DNA of 64,000 nucleotides, taken from the NCBI GenBank assembly GCA_016790575.1, contig JAEUOU010000014.1:1-64000 (forward strand), given 5' to 3'. Position 1 is the stretch's first letter, and each line of letters begins with the position of its first letter. Shown piece by piece: positions 42,162-50,903 of this stretch. The notes beneath the pieces are model-generated. The model had not been told where the DNA came from. It saw only the letters and a list, made by a program, of their open reading frames with translations, and made no database searches. Both the position numbers and the translations under genes were made by a program. The stretch is from Burkholderiaceae bacterium (GTDB taxonomy: Bacteria; Pseudomonadota; Gammaproteobacteria; Burkholderiales; Burkholderiaceae_C).

Positions 42162-43154
42162 CTAAAACCAGAGGACCATGTCTGGCGGGTGGTACTCAGC
42201 TGCGTGTTGGCAAACCGGGTCGTCCAAGGGTCGAGTCCGCAGGCCTTCCAGAATAAGCGCGGGCAAGTCCAGTTGCGCGGTTACCGGGATAAATACGTTC
42301 GGCAAATCGTCTACGGTGCCGAAGTCCAAAGCGTGAGCGCGATCGCCCAGCGGTCTGTCGGCCGCCGCGTTCTGAATGTAATTCAAGTGGCGAAGCAGGA
42401 TAACGGCATCGGTGTATGGAAACTGCACAACCGTTCCAGCACCATCCTTAAAGTACGAGTTCGGCGTGAGCAAGCCGCATTCTCCATGCGTGAGTACCGT
42501 TATTGGCTCATAGACGTGGTCGTCCCACACGATCACCAAGATGGAGGTATGTGCAGACACGGCTTTGAACTGACCGAATTTCTTGTCCGCATCTATCAGG
42601 AAATCCTTGACCGGGTTGTCCCTGGGAAGTGTCAGACCTCTGCCGTCGGCAAGTTGTTCCAAGAGACTCTGCGCGAGTGCACGGCCGGGCGTCTGAACTG
42701 GATTGCGGCTACGCGCTTCGGCGTGTTTCAACAACGAGGGCGTTTTCACCTCGAAAAGGTATGCCCGTTCCGGGGTGACCACGCGGAGTTCAGGCCGCTT
42801 ACCCTTCGCTGTGACGGCGGGCTCGTGTTCAAACACAGTGCCCTGCGGCCAAGCAAGGCCTAATAGTTGTCGCAACACGAAGAGCTCGGCCAGCTTTTGC
42901 AGCAGTTGATCGTAGTGAGGAAGGTGTTTTTCCTTACCTTGAATGCTCGCAATTTCATCAATGAACCGAAAGCCCAGTCCTTCGATGCACAGTTCGCAGT
43001 CCGCGCATGCGTCAAGGATGCTGAATGCGAATGGGTGAGGCGGCAGAAATGAGAAATGGTATTGAAACCAGTGCCATCCCTCGGTTGCGCCGATCGCGGC
43101 CCCTGCCCTGCGTTGCAACCGCAACCAGACCTCCTTGTGTTTTTCGTTCCTCAT
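42162..43154 (-). CDS. unknown protein with PD-(D/E)XK-like core, third gene of the Argonaute cassette
   Basis: This is a 330-aa protein of no recognised family. A helix with Glu90 (LLQKLAELFVLRQLL) precedes Pro121-Glu122 (KRPELRVV) and Glu135-Val-Lys137 (YLFEVKTPS), spaced like a restriction-endonuclease-fold active site. Cys50, Cys53 and Cys56 (ACADCELC) may bind metal. AGGTGG precedes the ATG. It reads in the same direction as the nuclease-APAZ and Argonaute genes, 142 bp upstream, and shares their lower GC content. It may be an accessory or a separate defence gene. Confidence 0.65.
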   Translation of the reverse strand: MRNEKHKEVWLRLQRRAGAAIGATEGWHWFQYHFSFLPPHPFAFSILDACADCELCIEGLGFRFIDEIASIQGKEKHLPHYDQLLQKLAELFVLRQLLGLAWPQGTVFEHEPAVTAKGKRPELRVVTPERAYLFEVKTPSLLKHAEARSRNPVQTPGRALAQSLLEQLADGRGLTLPRDNPVKDFLIDADKKFGQFKAVSAHTSILVIVWDDHVYEPITVLTHGECGLLTPNSYFKDGAGTVVQFPYTDAVILLRHLNYIQNAAADRPLGDRAHALDFGTVDDLPNVFIPVTAQLDLPALILEGLRTRPLDDPVCQHAAEYHPPDMVLWF

Positions 43155-43581
43155 ATTTCCACCTAATTTTGTTCGAGCAAGCGCAATGGACCGTTGACAA
43201 CATCTTTGCAGAGTCGACAGCCTGTCGTTTCCGCCACTCTAGGTCATGCGAAATAGTCGGTGGCGTGACGCCCCCCCAAGTCCCTGTATTCCTATAACTG
43301 CGTGCTTGGACTAGGCGCACTATTGGAGAGTCGACTGTTCCGTACCCAATGGCTGCTTTGAGTTTTAGGCGCGAACATGCGCGTAGCACCCATCGCTGCA
43401 TTCCCGTCCTCGCTCTACCGATCCAAAACGACGCCTACCCCGCGCCGTCAGTCCGCTCGTTCCCCCAGACCGTATTTCTCGCGCGCCCGGCCCGCCTCGC
43501 CGCCCCAGCGTCCAAAAAACTCCCGAATCCATAGCAAACAACCACCATCCCACGCTGGGTACCGGCTCATTTCGCCAAAAT
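43155..43581. other. 427-bp intergenic region with repeat copy 10
   Basis: The AT-richer left part should hold the promoter of the Argonaute cassette; two GAGTCGAC boxes occur near 43210 and 43330. Repeat copy 10 lies at 43531. No gene is supported. Confidence 0.55.
43531..43562 (+). repeat. dispersed repeat copy 10
   Basis: ATAGCAAACAACCACC plus ATCCCACGCTGGGTAC. It marks the right edge of the low-GC cassette. Confidence 0.75.
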
Positions 43582-44646
43582 TCACCCCTCCCCATCCCCT
43601 CCGGCGCCCCCATCCCCCACCACCATCCCCCCAGCCTCCCCCCCACGCCCGCGCCGCGCGCTCGCCGTGTCGCCGAAGCGGCTGCGGTGCCAGCGTGAGA
43701 AGGCGCTCAGGCCGGAGAAGCCCAGCAGCTGGGCCACTTCGGACAGGGGGCGCTGGGGCTGGGCCAGGTGGCGGCGGGCGAGTTCGGTGCGGGTGGCGTC
43801 CAGCAGGGTGGTGAAGGCGGTGCCTTCGCGGGCGAGCTGGCGGTGCACGGTGCGACGGTCCACGCCCAGCTGGCGGGCCACCTGTTCCACGGTGCAGCGG
43901 CCGGCGGGCAGCAGCACCAGGATCAGCTGGCGCACCTCGGCGGCCAGGCTGCGGTCGGCGGCGTCTTCGGCGGCCTGCAGCACCTGGCGGGCGTAGCGGG
44001 CCATCACCGGGTCGGACGAGGGCAGGGGGGTGTCGAGGTCGCGGCTGGCCAGCACCAGGCCGTTGAAGTCCTGGTCAAACCGCACGACCGGGCCGAACAG
44101 GCGCTGGTGCACGCTGGTGTCGCGCGGCGCGGCGTGGGTGAAGCAGACGCGGCGCGGGCGCCAGTCCGGCCCCAGCAGCAGGCTCAGAAAGCGGTAGAGC
44201 GCGCCCACCGTCAGCTCGGTGGCCTGGCGCAGGCCGGTGGCGGGGGCGGCGCCGCTTTGCACCAGGGTTTCTTCGCGGATCACGGCCACACCGTCGGCTT
44301 CTTCGCACTGCAAAAACAGCGACTGGTTGTGCAGCCGGCTGTAGCGGGTGAGGGTGGCCAGCGCCTGGCGCAGCGTGGCCTGCTCGCGCACCAGCAGGCC
44401 GATCACGCCCAGGTTGGACAGGCGCCGGCTTTCGGCCATGCGCAGGCTGAAGTTTTCCTGGCCGGCCTGGGCGGCGGCGGTTTCCAGCAGGCGCTGCACC
44501 GCGGCGGCGGGCACGCGCAGCTCGGGCTCGCGCAGGCAGGCGGCGTCCAGCCCGGCGGCGGCCAGCAGGCGCAGCGGGTCCAGCCCGGCGGCGCGCGCCA
44601 CCTCGGGGAAGTGGGTCAGCGTGGCGGCGCGGACGAAATCGGTCAT
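43582..44646 (-). CDS. AraC-family transcriptional regulator
   Basis: This is a 354-aa regulator. The N-terminal Arabinose_bd-like domain (about 1-200, starting FVRAATLTHFPEVARAAGLD) precedes a C-terminal double helix-turn-helix (about 240-335, CTVEQVARQLGVDRRTVHRQ and SEVAQLLGFSGLSAFSRWHR). A Gly-rich tail follows. ATG 44646 excludes 21 unlikely residues. It is divergent from the CMD-BKACE operon and probably activates it. Confidence 0.85.
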   Translation of the reverse strand: MTDFVRAATLTHFPEVARAAGLDPLRLLAAAGLDAACLREPELRVPAAAVQRLLETAAAQAGQENFSLRMAESRRLSNLGVIGLLVREQATLRQALATLTRYSRLHNQSLFLQCEEADGVAVIREETLVQSGAAPATGLRQATELTVGALYRFLSLLLGPDWRPRRVCFTHAAPRDTSVHQRLFGPVVRFDQDFNGLVLASRDLDTPLPSSDPVMARYARQVLQAAEDAADRSLAAEVRQLILVLLPAGRCTVEQVARQLGVDRRTVHRQLAREGTAFTTLLDATRTELARRHLAQPQRPLSEVAQLLGFSGLSAFSRWHRSRFGDTASARRGRGGEAGGMVVGDGGAGGDGEG

Positions 44647-44797
44647 GGCGGCGGGGGCGGGTTTGCCCGGAGTTGTCCCGAAATGATAAATGTCTGTCCC
44701 GAAAAGCAAAACATGGGCGCGGCGGATTCCCAGAATACGGGTTTGATCTGCATCAGAACTTCAGATGTCAACGATGCAGCGCCACCCGAGGAGCCCC

Positions 44798-45229
44798 ATG
44801 ACCACTGCCCCGAATGCCCCCGCCGCCGCGGCCGAATCCGCCACCCCGCTGTGTGACCACCTGCGCCGCACCGGCGAGTGGAACCCGAACTGGACGCCCT
44901 TTGCCGAGCTGGACCCGGACTGGACCGAGCGCTTCATGGCCATGGGCCTGAAGCCGATGATGTCCGGCGTGCTGGACGCCAAGACCATCGAGTTCATCGC
45001 CATCGCGGTCGATGCCTCGTGCACCCACATGTACGCGCCCGGCGTGCGCCGCCACATCCGCAAGGCGCTGGAGCTGGGCGCCACCCCGCAGCAGATCACC
45101 GCCGTGCTGCAGCTCACCAGCGTGCTCGGCATCCACACCATGAGCCTGGGCGCGCCGATCCTGCAGGAAGAGCTGGCCGCGTTCCAGACCCGTTCCCCCC
45201 AGGCGCCGGCGCCCGCCGCGCAGGCCTGA
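44798..45229 (+). CDS. carboxymuconolactone decarboxylase family protein
   Basis: This is a 143-aa all-helical AhpD-like protein. The active-site region is Cys75 and His77 (DASCTHMYA) and His86. The second Cys of AhpD peroxidases is absent, favouring a decarboxylase or other CMD reaction. GAGGAG precedes ATG 44798. It is first gene of a five-gene catabolic operon. The true reaction is unknown. Confidence 0.82.
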   Translation: MTTAPNAPAAAAESATPLCDHLRRTGEWNPNWTPFAELDPDWTERFMAMGLKPMMSGVLDAKTIEFIAIAVDASCTHMYAPGVRRHIRKALELGATPQQITAVLQLTSVLGIHTMSLGAPILQEELAAFQTRSPQAPAPAAQA

Positions 45230-45272
45230 CGTCTTCACCCATCCCCCACCGCCCACCCCAAGGACTTTCACC

Positions 45273-46328
45273 ATGCAATTTCTCGACGACTCCCTGCTGC
45301 CCGAAAACCAGCAACCCCTGGTGATCCAGGTCGCGCCCTACGGCCCCGAGTTTCTGCCCCAGGACTCCACCGACATTCCGGTGACGATGGACGAGCAGAT
45401 CCAGAAAGCCGTGGACTGCTGGAACGCCGGCGCCACCGTGCTGCACGTGCACTGCCGCGAGGAAAACGGCCAGGGCTCCAAGCGGCTGTCGATGTTCAAC
45501 GAGATGCTGGCGCGCCTGCGCGAAGCGGTGCCGGACATGCTGCTGCAGGTGGGCGGCTCGATCTCGTTCGCGCCGGAGGGCGAGGGCGGCGACGCCAAAT
45601 GGCTGAACGACGACACCCGCCACATGCTGGCCGAGCTGACCCCCACGCCGGACCAGGTGACGATCGCCATCAACACCAATCAGATGAACGTCTGCGAGCT
45701 GATGAGCGCCGACGACGTGGCCGGCACGTCGCTCGCGCTGCCGGCCTACCAGGCCGCCTACAGCGAGATGACCATTCCCTCCGGCCCGGCCTTTGTGGCC
45801 GAGCACCTGCGCCGCCTGCAGGCCGCGGGCATCCAGCCGCACTTCATGCTGGGCGACGTGGGCCAGCTGGAAACCGTGGAGCGGCTGATCCGCCGCGGTG
45901 TCTACACCGGCCCGCTGGTGCTGAACCACGTGATGATCGGCGGCGGCGCCGACGGCCCGAACCCGTTCAACCTGATGGAGTTTGTGCGCCGCACACCGCC
46001 CGGCGCGGTGCTGACCATCGAGGGCATCATGCGCACGGTGGCGCCGCTGGGCGCGATGGCGATTGCCATGGGCCTGCATGTGCGCTGCGGCATCGAAGAC
46101 AACCTGTGGGGCAAGAAAGGCGAACGCATGACCAGCGTGCAGCAGGTCGAGCAGATGGTGCGCCTGTCCCGCGAGCTGCACCGCGAGGTGGCCACCGGCG
46201 CGCAGGCGCGGGCCATCTACCAGATCGGCACCCACTACAGCAGCGCCGACGAAACCCTGGCCCAGCTCGGCCTGGCACCCAACCGCGCCGCCGGTGTGCG
46301 CGGCATGCCGCTGCGCCGGGTGGCTTGA
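45273..46328 (+). CDS. beta-keto acid cleavage enzyme (BKACE, 3-keto-5-aminohexanoate cleavage family)
   Basis: This is a 351-aa zinc-dependent TIM-barrel protein (former DUF849). Metal ligands are expected at His58 and His60 (VLHVHCRE) and a late Glu in GIEDNLWG. The family condenses a beta-keto acid with acetyl-CoA to give acetoacetate and a new CoA ester. Substrate specificity varies widely among subgroups and is not decided here. AAGGAC precedes the ATG, 43 bp after the CMD gene. Confidence 0.88.
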   Translation: MQFLDDSLLPENQQPLVIQVAPYGPEFLPQDSTDIPVTMDEQIQKAVDCWNAGATVLHVHCREENGQGSKRLSMFNEMLARLREAVPDMLLQVGGSISFAPEGEGGDAKWLNDDTRHMLAELTPTPDQVTIAINTNQMNVCELMSADDVAGTSLALPAYQAAYSEMTIPSGPAFVAEHLRRLQAAGIQPHFMLGDVGQLETVERLIRRGVYTGPLVLNHVMIGGGADGPNPFNLMEFVRRTPPGAVLTIEGIMRTVAPLGAMAIAMGLHVRCGIEDNLWGKKGERMTSVQQVEQMVRLSRELHREVATGAQARAIYQIGTHYSSADETLAQLGLAPNRAAGVRGMPLRRVA

Positions 46329-46384
46329 AATCAAATTCGAATGAGCAACTGACACGAGCACCCCTGAACACCAAGGAGACACCC

Positions 46385-47362
46385 ATGAACACACTGAACC
46401 GCCGTTTCACCCTGCTGGCCCTGGCCGGCGCCGCCCTGGCCGCTGCCGCGCCCGCCTGGGCGCAGTTTCCCGACAAGCCGCTGCGCATCGTGGTCGGGGC
46501 GCCGGCCGGCGGCACTGCCGACGTGATGGCCCGCACCCTGTCCGAGGGGCTGTCGCAGCAGCTCGGCCAGCCGGTGCTGGTGGACAACAAACCCGGCGCC
46601 GCCGGGCTGATCGGCCTGCAGGAGCTGCTGAAAGCCCCGCGCGACGGCCACACGGTGATGGTGTCGGTCAACGGCCTGCTGTCGGAAATCCCGCACGCGA
46701 TGAAGCTGCCGCTGGACCCGATGAAAGAGCTGCGCCCGGTGGCCGAACTGGCCCGCACCGGCCTGCTGTTTGTGGCCGGCCCGCAGGTGCCGGCGGCCAA
46801 TGTGAAAGAGGCGGTGGCCTACATCAAGGCCAACCCGGGCAAGGTGAGCTACGCGTCGTACAGCCCCGGCAGCCTGTCGCACACGCTGGGCCTGACGCTG
46901 AACCAGCTGGCCGGCACCGACATGGCCCACGTGGGCTACAAGGGCTCGCCCCCGGCGCTGACCGATGTGGTGGGCGGCCACGTGGCCTTCATGTTCGACG
47001 GGCCCGCCACCTCGATCCCGATGATCAAGGCCGGCAAGCTCAAGGTGCTGGCCACCACCGCGCCCAGCCGGCTGGCCCTGCTGCCGGACGTGCCCACCTT
47101 TGCCGAGCTGGGCTACAAGGACCTGACCGAAACCGCCTGGATGGGCCTGTTCCTGCCTGCCGACGTGCCCGCCGCCGCCCAGGCCCGCCTGCGCGAGGCC
47201 ACGGCCAAGGTGCTGGAGCAGCCCGCCGTGCGCCAGCGCTTTGCCGCGCTGGGCCTGGACCCGGCGCCAGCCTCCACCCCTGACGAACTGGCCCGCGCAC
47301 TGCGCACCGCCTCCGACCGCCAGGCCGCCGCGCTCAAGGCGGTGGGCTTCAAGCCGGAATGA
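46385..47362 (+). CDS. Bug-family (TctC-like) substrate-binding protein
   Basis: This is a 325-aa periplasmic protein with a signal peptide cleaved near AWAQFPD. The Bug opening KPLRIVVGAPAGGTADVMAR and DNKPGAAG loop are present. AAGGAGAC precedes the ATG. It sits inside the BKACE operon, so it likely captures the operon's substrate for uptake. No TctA/TctB membrane genes are nearby. Confidence 0.9.
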   Translation: MNTLNRRFTLLALAGAALAAAAPAWAQFPDKPLRIVVGAPAGGTADVMARTLSEGLSQQLGQPVLVDNKPGAAGLIGLQELLKAPRDGHTVMVSVNGLLSEIPHAMKLPLDPMKELRPVAELARTGLLFVAGPQVPAANVKEAVAYIKANPGKVSYASYSPGSLSHTLGLTLNQLAGTDMAHVGYKGSPPALTDVVGGHVAFMFDGPATSIPMIKAGKLKVLATTAPSRLALLPDVPTFAELGYKDLTETAWMGLFLPADVPAAAQARLREATAKVLEQPAVRQRFAALGLDPAPASTPDELARALRTASDRQAAALKAVGFKPE

Positions 47363-48219
47363 GCGCCATTGCCGCAGCGGCCCGCCGCCCGGTGGCGGCG
47401 GTGCCCAACCCGGTGGCCCTGGTCACCGGCGCGGGCCCCGGGCTGGGCGGCGCGCTGGCGGTGGCGCTGGCCGAAGCCGGCGCCCGCCTGGTGATCTGCG
47501 ACATCGACCCCGAGCGGCTGGCGCAGACCACCCAGCGGCTGCAAGCGCTGGGCGCGGAGGTGCTCGCCCGCGTGTGCGACGTGTCCGACAGCGCCGCGGT
47601 GGACGCACTGGTGGACGAGGCCGCGCGCCATTTCGGCACCGTGCATGTGCTGGTGAACAACGCCGCGCTGATTCCCGCCGGCCCGGCGGACCAGCAGCGG
47701 CGCAGCGCGCACTACAGCTACCTGACCACCCCCGAGCCCCGGCGCGCGCTGGGCTTCACCACCGCGATGACCGACGCCGAATGGCTGCGCTTCTGGGCCG
47801 TCAACGTGCACGGTGTCTTCTACTGCACCCGCGCGGTGCTGCGCCTGATGGAGCCGCAGCGCTACGGTCGCATCATCAACATCGCGTCGGTGGCCGGCAT
47901 CTCGGCCATGAGCGCCCACAGCCCGCACTACAGCGCGGCCAAGGGGGCGGTGGTGGCCTTCACCAAAGCGGTGGCCGCCGAGGTGGCGGGCGCCAACATC
48001 GCGGTGAATGCCCTGGCGCCGGGCGGGGTGCACACACCGGATTTCGAGGCGTATCTGGCCAGCCTGGACGAGACCGCCCGCCACCGCCTGTGGCAGATGA
48101 TTCCCGCCGGGCGCCTGGGCACGATGGCCGAATACGCCGCCACCGTGGTGCACCTGGCGTGCGACCCGCATTACCTGGTGGGGCAGGTCATCAGCCCCAA
48201 CGGCGGCTGCGTGATCTGA
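47359..48219 (+). CDS. short-chain dehydrogenase/reductase
   Basis: This is a 286-aa SDR. The cofactor motif GAGPGLG is near residue 24, NNAAL follows, and the catalytic Ser (NIASVAG) and YxxxK (HYSAAKG) are intact. An unusual insertion (QQRRSAHYSYLTTPEPRR) after NNAAL lengthens the substrate loop. ATGA overlap with the Bug gene shows translational coupling. It probably oxidises an alcohol intermediate of the pathway. Confidence 0.87.
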   Translation: MSAIAAAARRPVAAVPNPVALVTGAGPGLGGALAVALAEAGARLVICDIDPERLAQTTQRLQALGAEVLARVCDVSDSAAVDALVDEAARHFGTVHVLVNNAALIPAGPADQQRRSAHYSYLTTPEPRRALGFTTAMTDAEWLRFWAVNVHGVFYCTRAVLRLMEPQRYGRIINIASVAGISAMSAHSPHYSAAKGAVVAFTKAVAAEVAGANIAVNALAPGGVHTPDFEAYLASLDETARHRLWQMIPAGRLGTMAEYAATVVHLACDPHYLVGQVISPNGGCVI

Positions 48220-48221
48220 GC

Positions 48222-49244
48222 GTGGCACCGATCCGGACGATCTGGACCGGCGGGCGCGAGCAGGCGCGCGCGCTGGCGCCGGGTGTCATGGCCTGCGCGG
48301 TGGTGGCGGCCGCGGCGGCTTTCCTGTCGGGCCACTACGGCGCGCCGGTGATGCTGTTTGCGCTGCTGCTGGGCCTGGCGATGAATTTTTTGGCTGGCGA
48401 GGGCCCTTGCGCGGCCGGCATCGGGTTCACCGCGCGCACGGTGCTGCGCCTGGGCATTGCGCTGCTGGGCCTGCGCATCACGGTCGCGCAGGTGCAGGCG
48501 CTGGGCTGGCAGCCGGTGGCGCTGGTGGTGGGGTCGATGGCGCTGACCATCGGCCTGTCGATGGTGGCGGCGCGGCGCATGGGCTTTCAGGCGATCTTCG
48601 GCCTGCTGACCGGGGGCGCCACCGCCATCTGCGGCGCGTCGGCCGCGCTGGCGCTGTCCGCTGCGCTGCCCGTGCACCCGCTGAAAGAACGCGCCACGCT
48701 GTTCACCGTGATCGGTGTCAGCGCGCTGTCCACGCTGGCCATGGTGGTGTACCCGATGGTCGTGCGGGCGGCCGGGATGGACGCGGCGCAGGCCGGCATC
48801 TTTCTGGGCGCCACCATTCACGACGTGGCCCAGGTGGTGGGCGCGGGCTACAGCCTCTCGCGCGAAACCGGCGATGTGGCCACCGTGGTCAAGCTGCTGC
48901 GCGTGGCCCTGCTGCTGCCGGTGATCCTGCTGGCGGTGGCCATCACCCGCGCCCGCAGCGGCGGCGAGCCGGGGGCCGAACGCCCGCCGCTGCTGCCCGG
49001 CTTTGTCGTCGCCTTCGCGGCGCTGGTGGCGGTGAACAGCACCGGCTGGGTGCCGGCGCCGGTGCAGGCGCTGGGCGGCGAGGTCTCGCGCGGCTGCCTG
49101 GTGGCAGCCATGGCAGCCATCGGCATGAAGACCCGCCTGGCCGAGCTGGCCACGGTGGGCTGGCGCCCGGTGGCGCTGATGCTGGGCGAGACGCTGTTTC
49201 TGGCGGGGGTGGTGCTGGCGGGGCTGTTTGCCGGCGGGCGATGA
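48222..49244 (+). CDS. YeiH-family putative exporter (sulfate exporter family)
   Basis: This is a 340-aa inner-membrane protein with about ten helices. Family marks include GIALLGLRIT, GGATAICGASAAL and GATIHDVAQVVGAG. The start is GTG 48222, two bases after the SDR stop. YeiH proteins are annotated as sulfate or anion exporters without firm proof. In this operon it could export a sulfonate-derived anion or a metabolic acid. Confidence 0.85.
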   Translation: MAPIRTIWTGGREQARALAPGVMACAVVAAAAAFLSGHYGAPVMLFALLLGLAMNFLAGEGPCAAGIGFTARTVLRLGIALLGLRITVAQVQALGWQPVALVVGSMALTIGLSMVAARRMGFQAIFGLLTGGATAICGASAALALSAALPVHPLKERATLFTVIGVSALSTLAMVVYPMVVRAAGMDAAQAGIFLGATIHDVAQVVGAGYSLSRETGDVATVVKLLRVALLLPVILLAVAITRARSGGEPGAERPPLLPGFVVAFAALVAVNSTGWVPAPVQALGGEVSRGCLVAAMAAIGMKTRLAELATVGWRPVALMLGETLFLAGVVLAGLFAGGR

Positions 49245-49340
49245 GGCCGGTTCCCGCCGTGGCTGCCCTGAACGTGATGCCGGGGGGCTGTGCGGTCGCA
49301 GGCCTGTGCCAACGGCTCCGGGCGTCCGGATGGGGCGAAC

Positions 49341-49736
49341 TCAGTGCCTGCCGCCGGCGCCGGCCGCGGGAGCACCCCGAAGTGCCAGCACCGCACAGGT
49401 GGCGAAAAACAGTTCGGCACCCAGCACCCCGAGGTACAGCGGCACCGGCAGGCCGTCGGCCACCAGGCTGACCAGCCGCCCCAGTGCAAAGCCGCCGAAG
49501 ATGATCGCCACCGCGCTGAGCGCCGCGCGGGTGTCCACCACCCGGAAGGCTCCCGCCAGGAACAGCGCGGCAATGCCCAGGTAGGCACCGCCGTAGGCCG
49601 CGCGGACCACGTGCAGGTGGTTCACGGTCTCCAGGGCGATGCCGGGTTCTTTCATCATCATCTGCGGGGCCAGCAGGTGCAGCGTGCCGACCACCAGCAT
49701 CATCAGGCCGGCGCCGAACAGGGTGAAACGGGTCAT
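49341..49736 (-). CDS. DUF4345-like small membrane protein
   Basis: This is a 131-aa protein with four membrane helices (FTLFGAGLMMLVVGTLHLL, AYGGAYLGIAALFLAGAF, ALSAVAIIFGGFALGRLVSL, LYLGVLGAELFFATCAVLAL). The helix pattern and FALGRLVS motif fit the DUF4345 family, whose function is unknown. It is divergent from a LysR gene across 77 bp. Confidence 0.72.
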   Translation of the reverse strand: MTRFTLFGAGLMMLVVGTLHLLAPQMMMKEPGIALETVNHLHVVRAAYGGAYLGIAALFLAGAFRVVDTRAALSAVAIIFGGFALGRLVSLVADGLPVPLYLGVLGAELFFATCAVLALRGAPAAGAGGRH

Positions 49737-49813
49737 GGTGTCTCCTCAGCGGCCCCACCGCGGGGCGTTGGGCTGATGGTAGGCGCGGCCGGCCGCCGCT
49801 TGAAGTAGCATCG

Positions 49814-50731
49814 ATGGAAAACACCATTCCATTCATGAAAGAATCCTGGAGCATCCTGCCCGACATCGCGCTGTTCGTCGCGGTGGCCCGGGCCGGTCAT
49901 TTCGGGCGGGCGGCCGAGCGGCTGGACATGCCGGCTTCCACGCTGTCGCGACGCATTGCCGCGATGGAAAAGCGCCTGGGCGTGACGCTTTTTCAGCGCA
50001 CCACGCGCAGCCTGGCGCTCACGCCGCTGGCGCAGGCGTATCTGGCGCGCTGCGAAAAAGTGCTGGAGGCGGCCGAGCAGGCCCGGGACACACTCGACGC
50101 CGGCCGCGAGCAGCCCGCCCGCCTGCGCATCGCGATGCCGGTGGACCTGGGCGTGGAGGTGCTTGGCCCGCTGATTGCCGCGTACCTGGCGGACCGGCCG
50201 GCCTTGCGGGTGGAGTTCGCGCTCTCCTCCAGCGCCAGCGACCTGTTCCGCGACCCGGTGGACCTGGCGTTACGCATCGGCCGGGCGCTGGACGACCGTG
50301 TGGTGGCGCGGCGTGTGGGCGTCATCGCCAGCGGGCTTTATGCCGCGCCGGCCTTTTTGCGCACCGTGGCGCCGCTGGAGCGCGCCAGTCAGCTGCCGGC
50401 CGTACCGTGCCTGGAGCTGCGCACCGCGCAGGGGGCGATGGCCTGGTCCGTCGGCGGCCACCGTTGGCCGCAGGCGCCCGGGCCCTGCGCGATGGCGGCC
50501 AACAGCGTCGGGTTGCTGCGGGTGCTGGCCGAACAGGGCCACGGCGTGGCCTTGCTGCCGCGTCACCTGGCCGCGCCTTCCCTGGCCAGTGGCCAGCTGG
50601 AGCCCGTGCTGCCCGGGGAGGCCACGCCCGCCTGGCCGCTCTACGCCGTGACCGCCTCGCGCATCGTGCCGCATGCGGTGGCGCAGCTGGTGGCCCATGT
50701 CCGGCAGTCGCTGACGCGCCACCCTTTGTAG
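49814..50731 (+). CDS. LysR-family transcriptional regulator
   Basis: This is a 305-aa regulator. The helix-turn-helix lies at about 16-75 (ALFVAVARAGHFGRAAERLD, STLSRRIAAMEKRLG) and an effector domain follows. The LPDIALFVAVAR opening matches the CrgA/TrpI-like LysR branch. It is divergent from the DUF4345-like gene, which is its likely target. Confidence 0.87.
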   Translation: MENTIPFMKESWSILPDIALFVAVARAGHFGRAAERLDMPASTLSRRIAAMEKRLGVTLFQRTTRSLALTPLAQAYLARCEKVLEAAEQARDTLDAGREQPARLRIAMPVDLGVEVLGPLIAAYLADRPALRVEFALSSSASDLFRDPVDLALRIGRALDDRVVARRVGVIASGLYAAPAFLRTVAPLERASQLPAVPCLELRTAQGAMAWSVGGHRWPQAPGPCAMAANSVGLLRVLAEQGHGVALLPRHLAAPSLASGQLEPVLPGEATPAWPLYAVTASRIVPHAVAQLVAHVRQSLTRHPL

Positions 50732-50783
50732 GCCGTGCCCGCAGCCCGGGGCGCCAGGGTGGGCCGCAAATGGTTAAAAAACC

Positions 50784-50815
50784 ATAGCAGAAAGCGACCT
50801 TTTTACGCTGGGTAT
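50784..50815 (+). repeat. dispersed repeat copy 11
   Basis: ATAGCAGAAAGCGACC plus TTTTTACGCTGGGTAT. The closest copy to the consensus. It lies between convergent LysR and pssA genes. Confidence 0.85.
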
Positions 50816-50903
50816 GCCCAAAAAAGGTCTGAAAAATCTCAAAAAGGGGCGCTGCGCACCTGGGGATCGTCCGATGGCAGCGGACCAGGTCAGCCGGTGG
50901 CGC

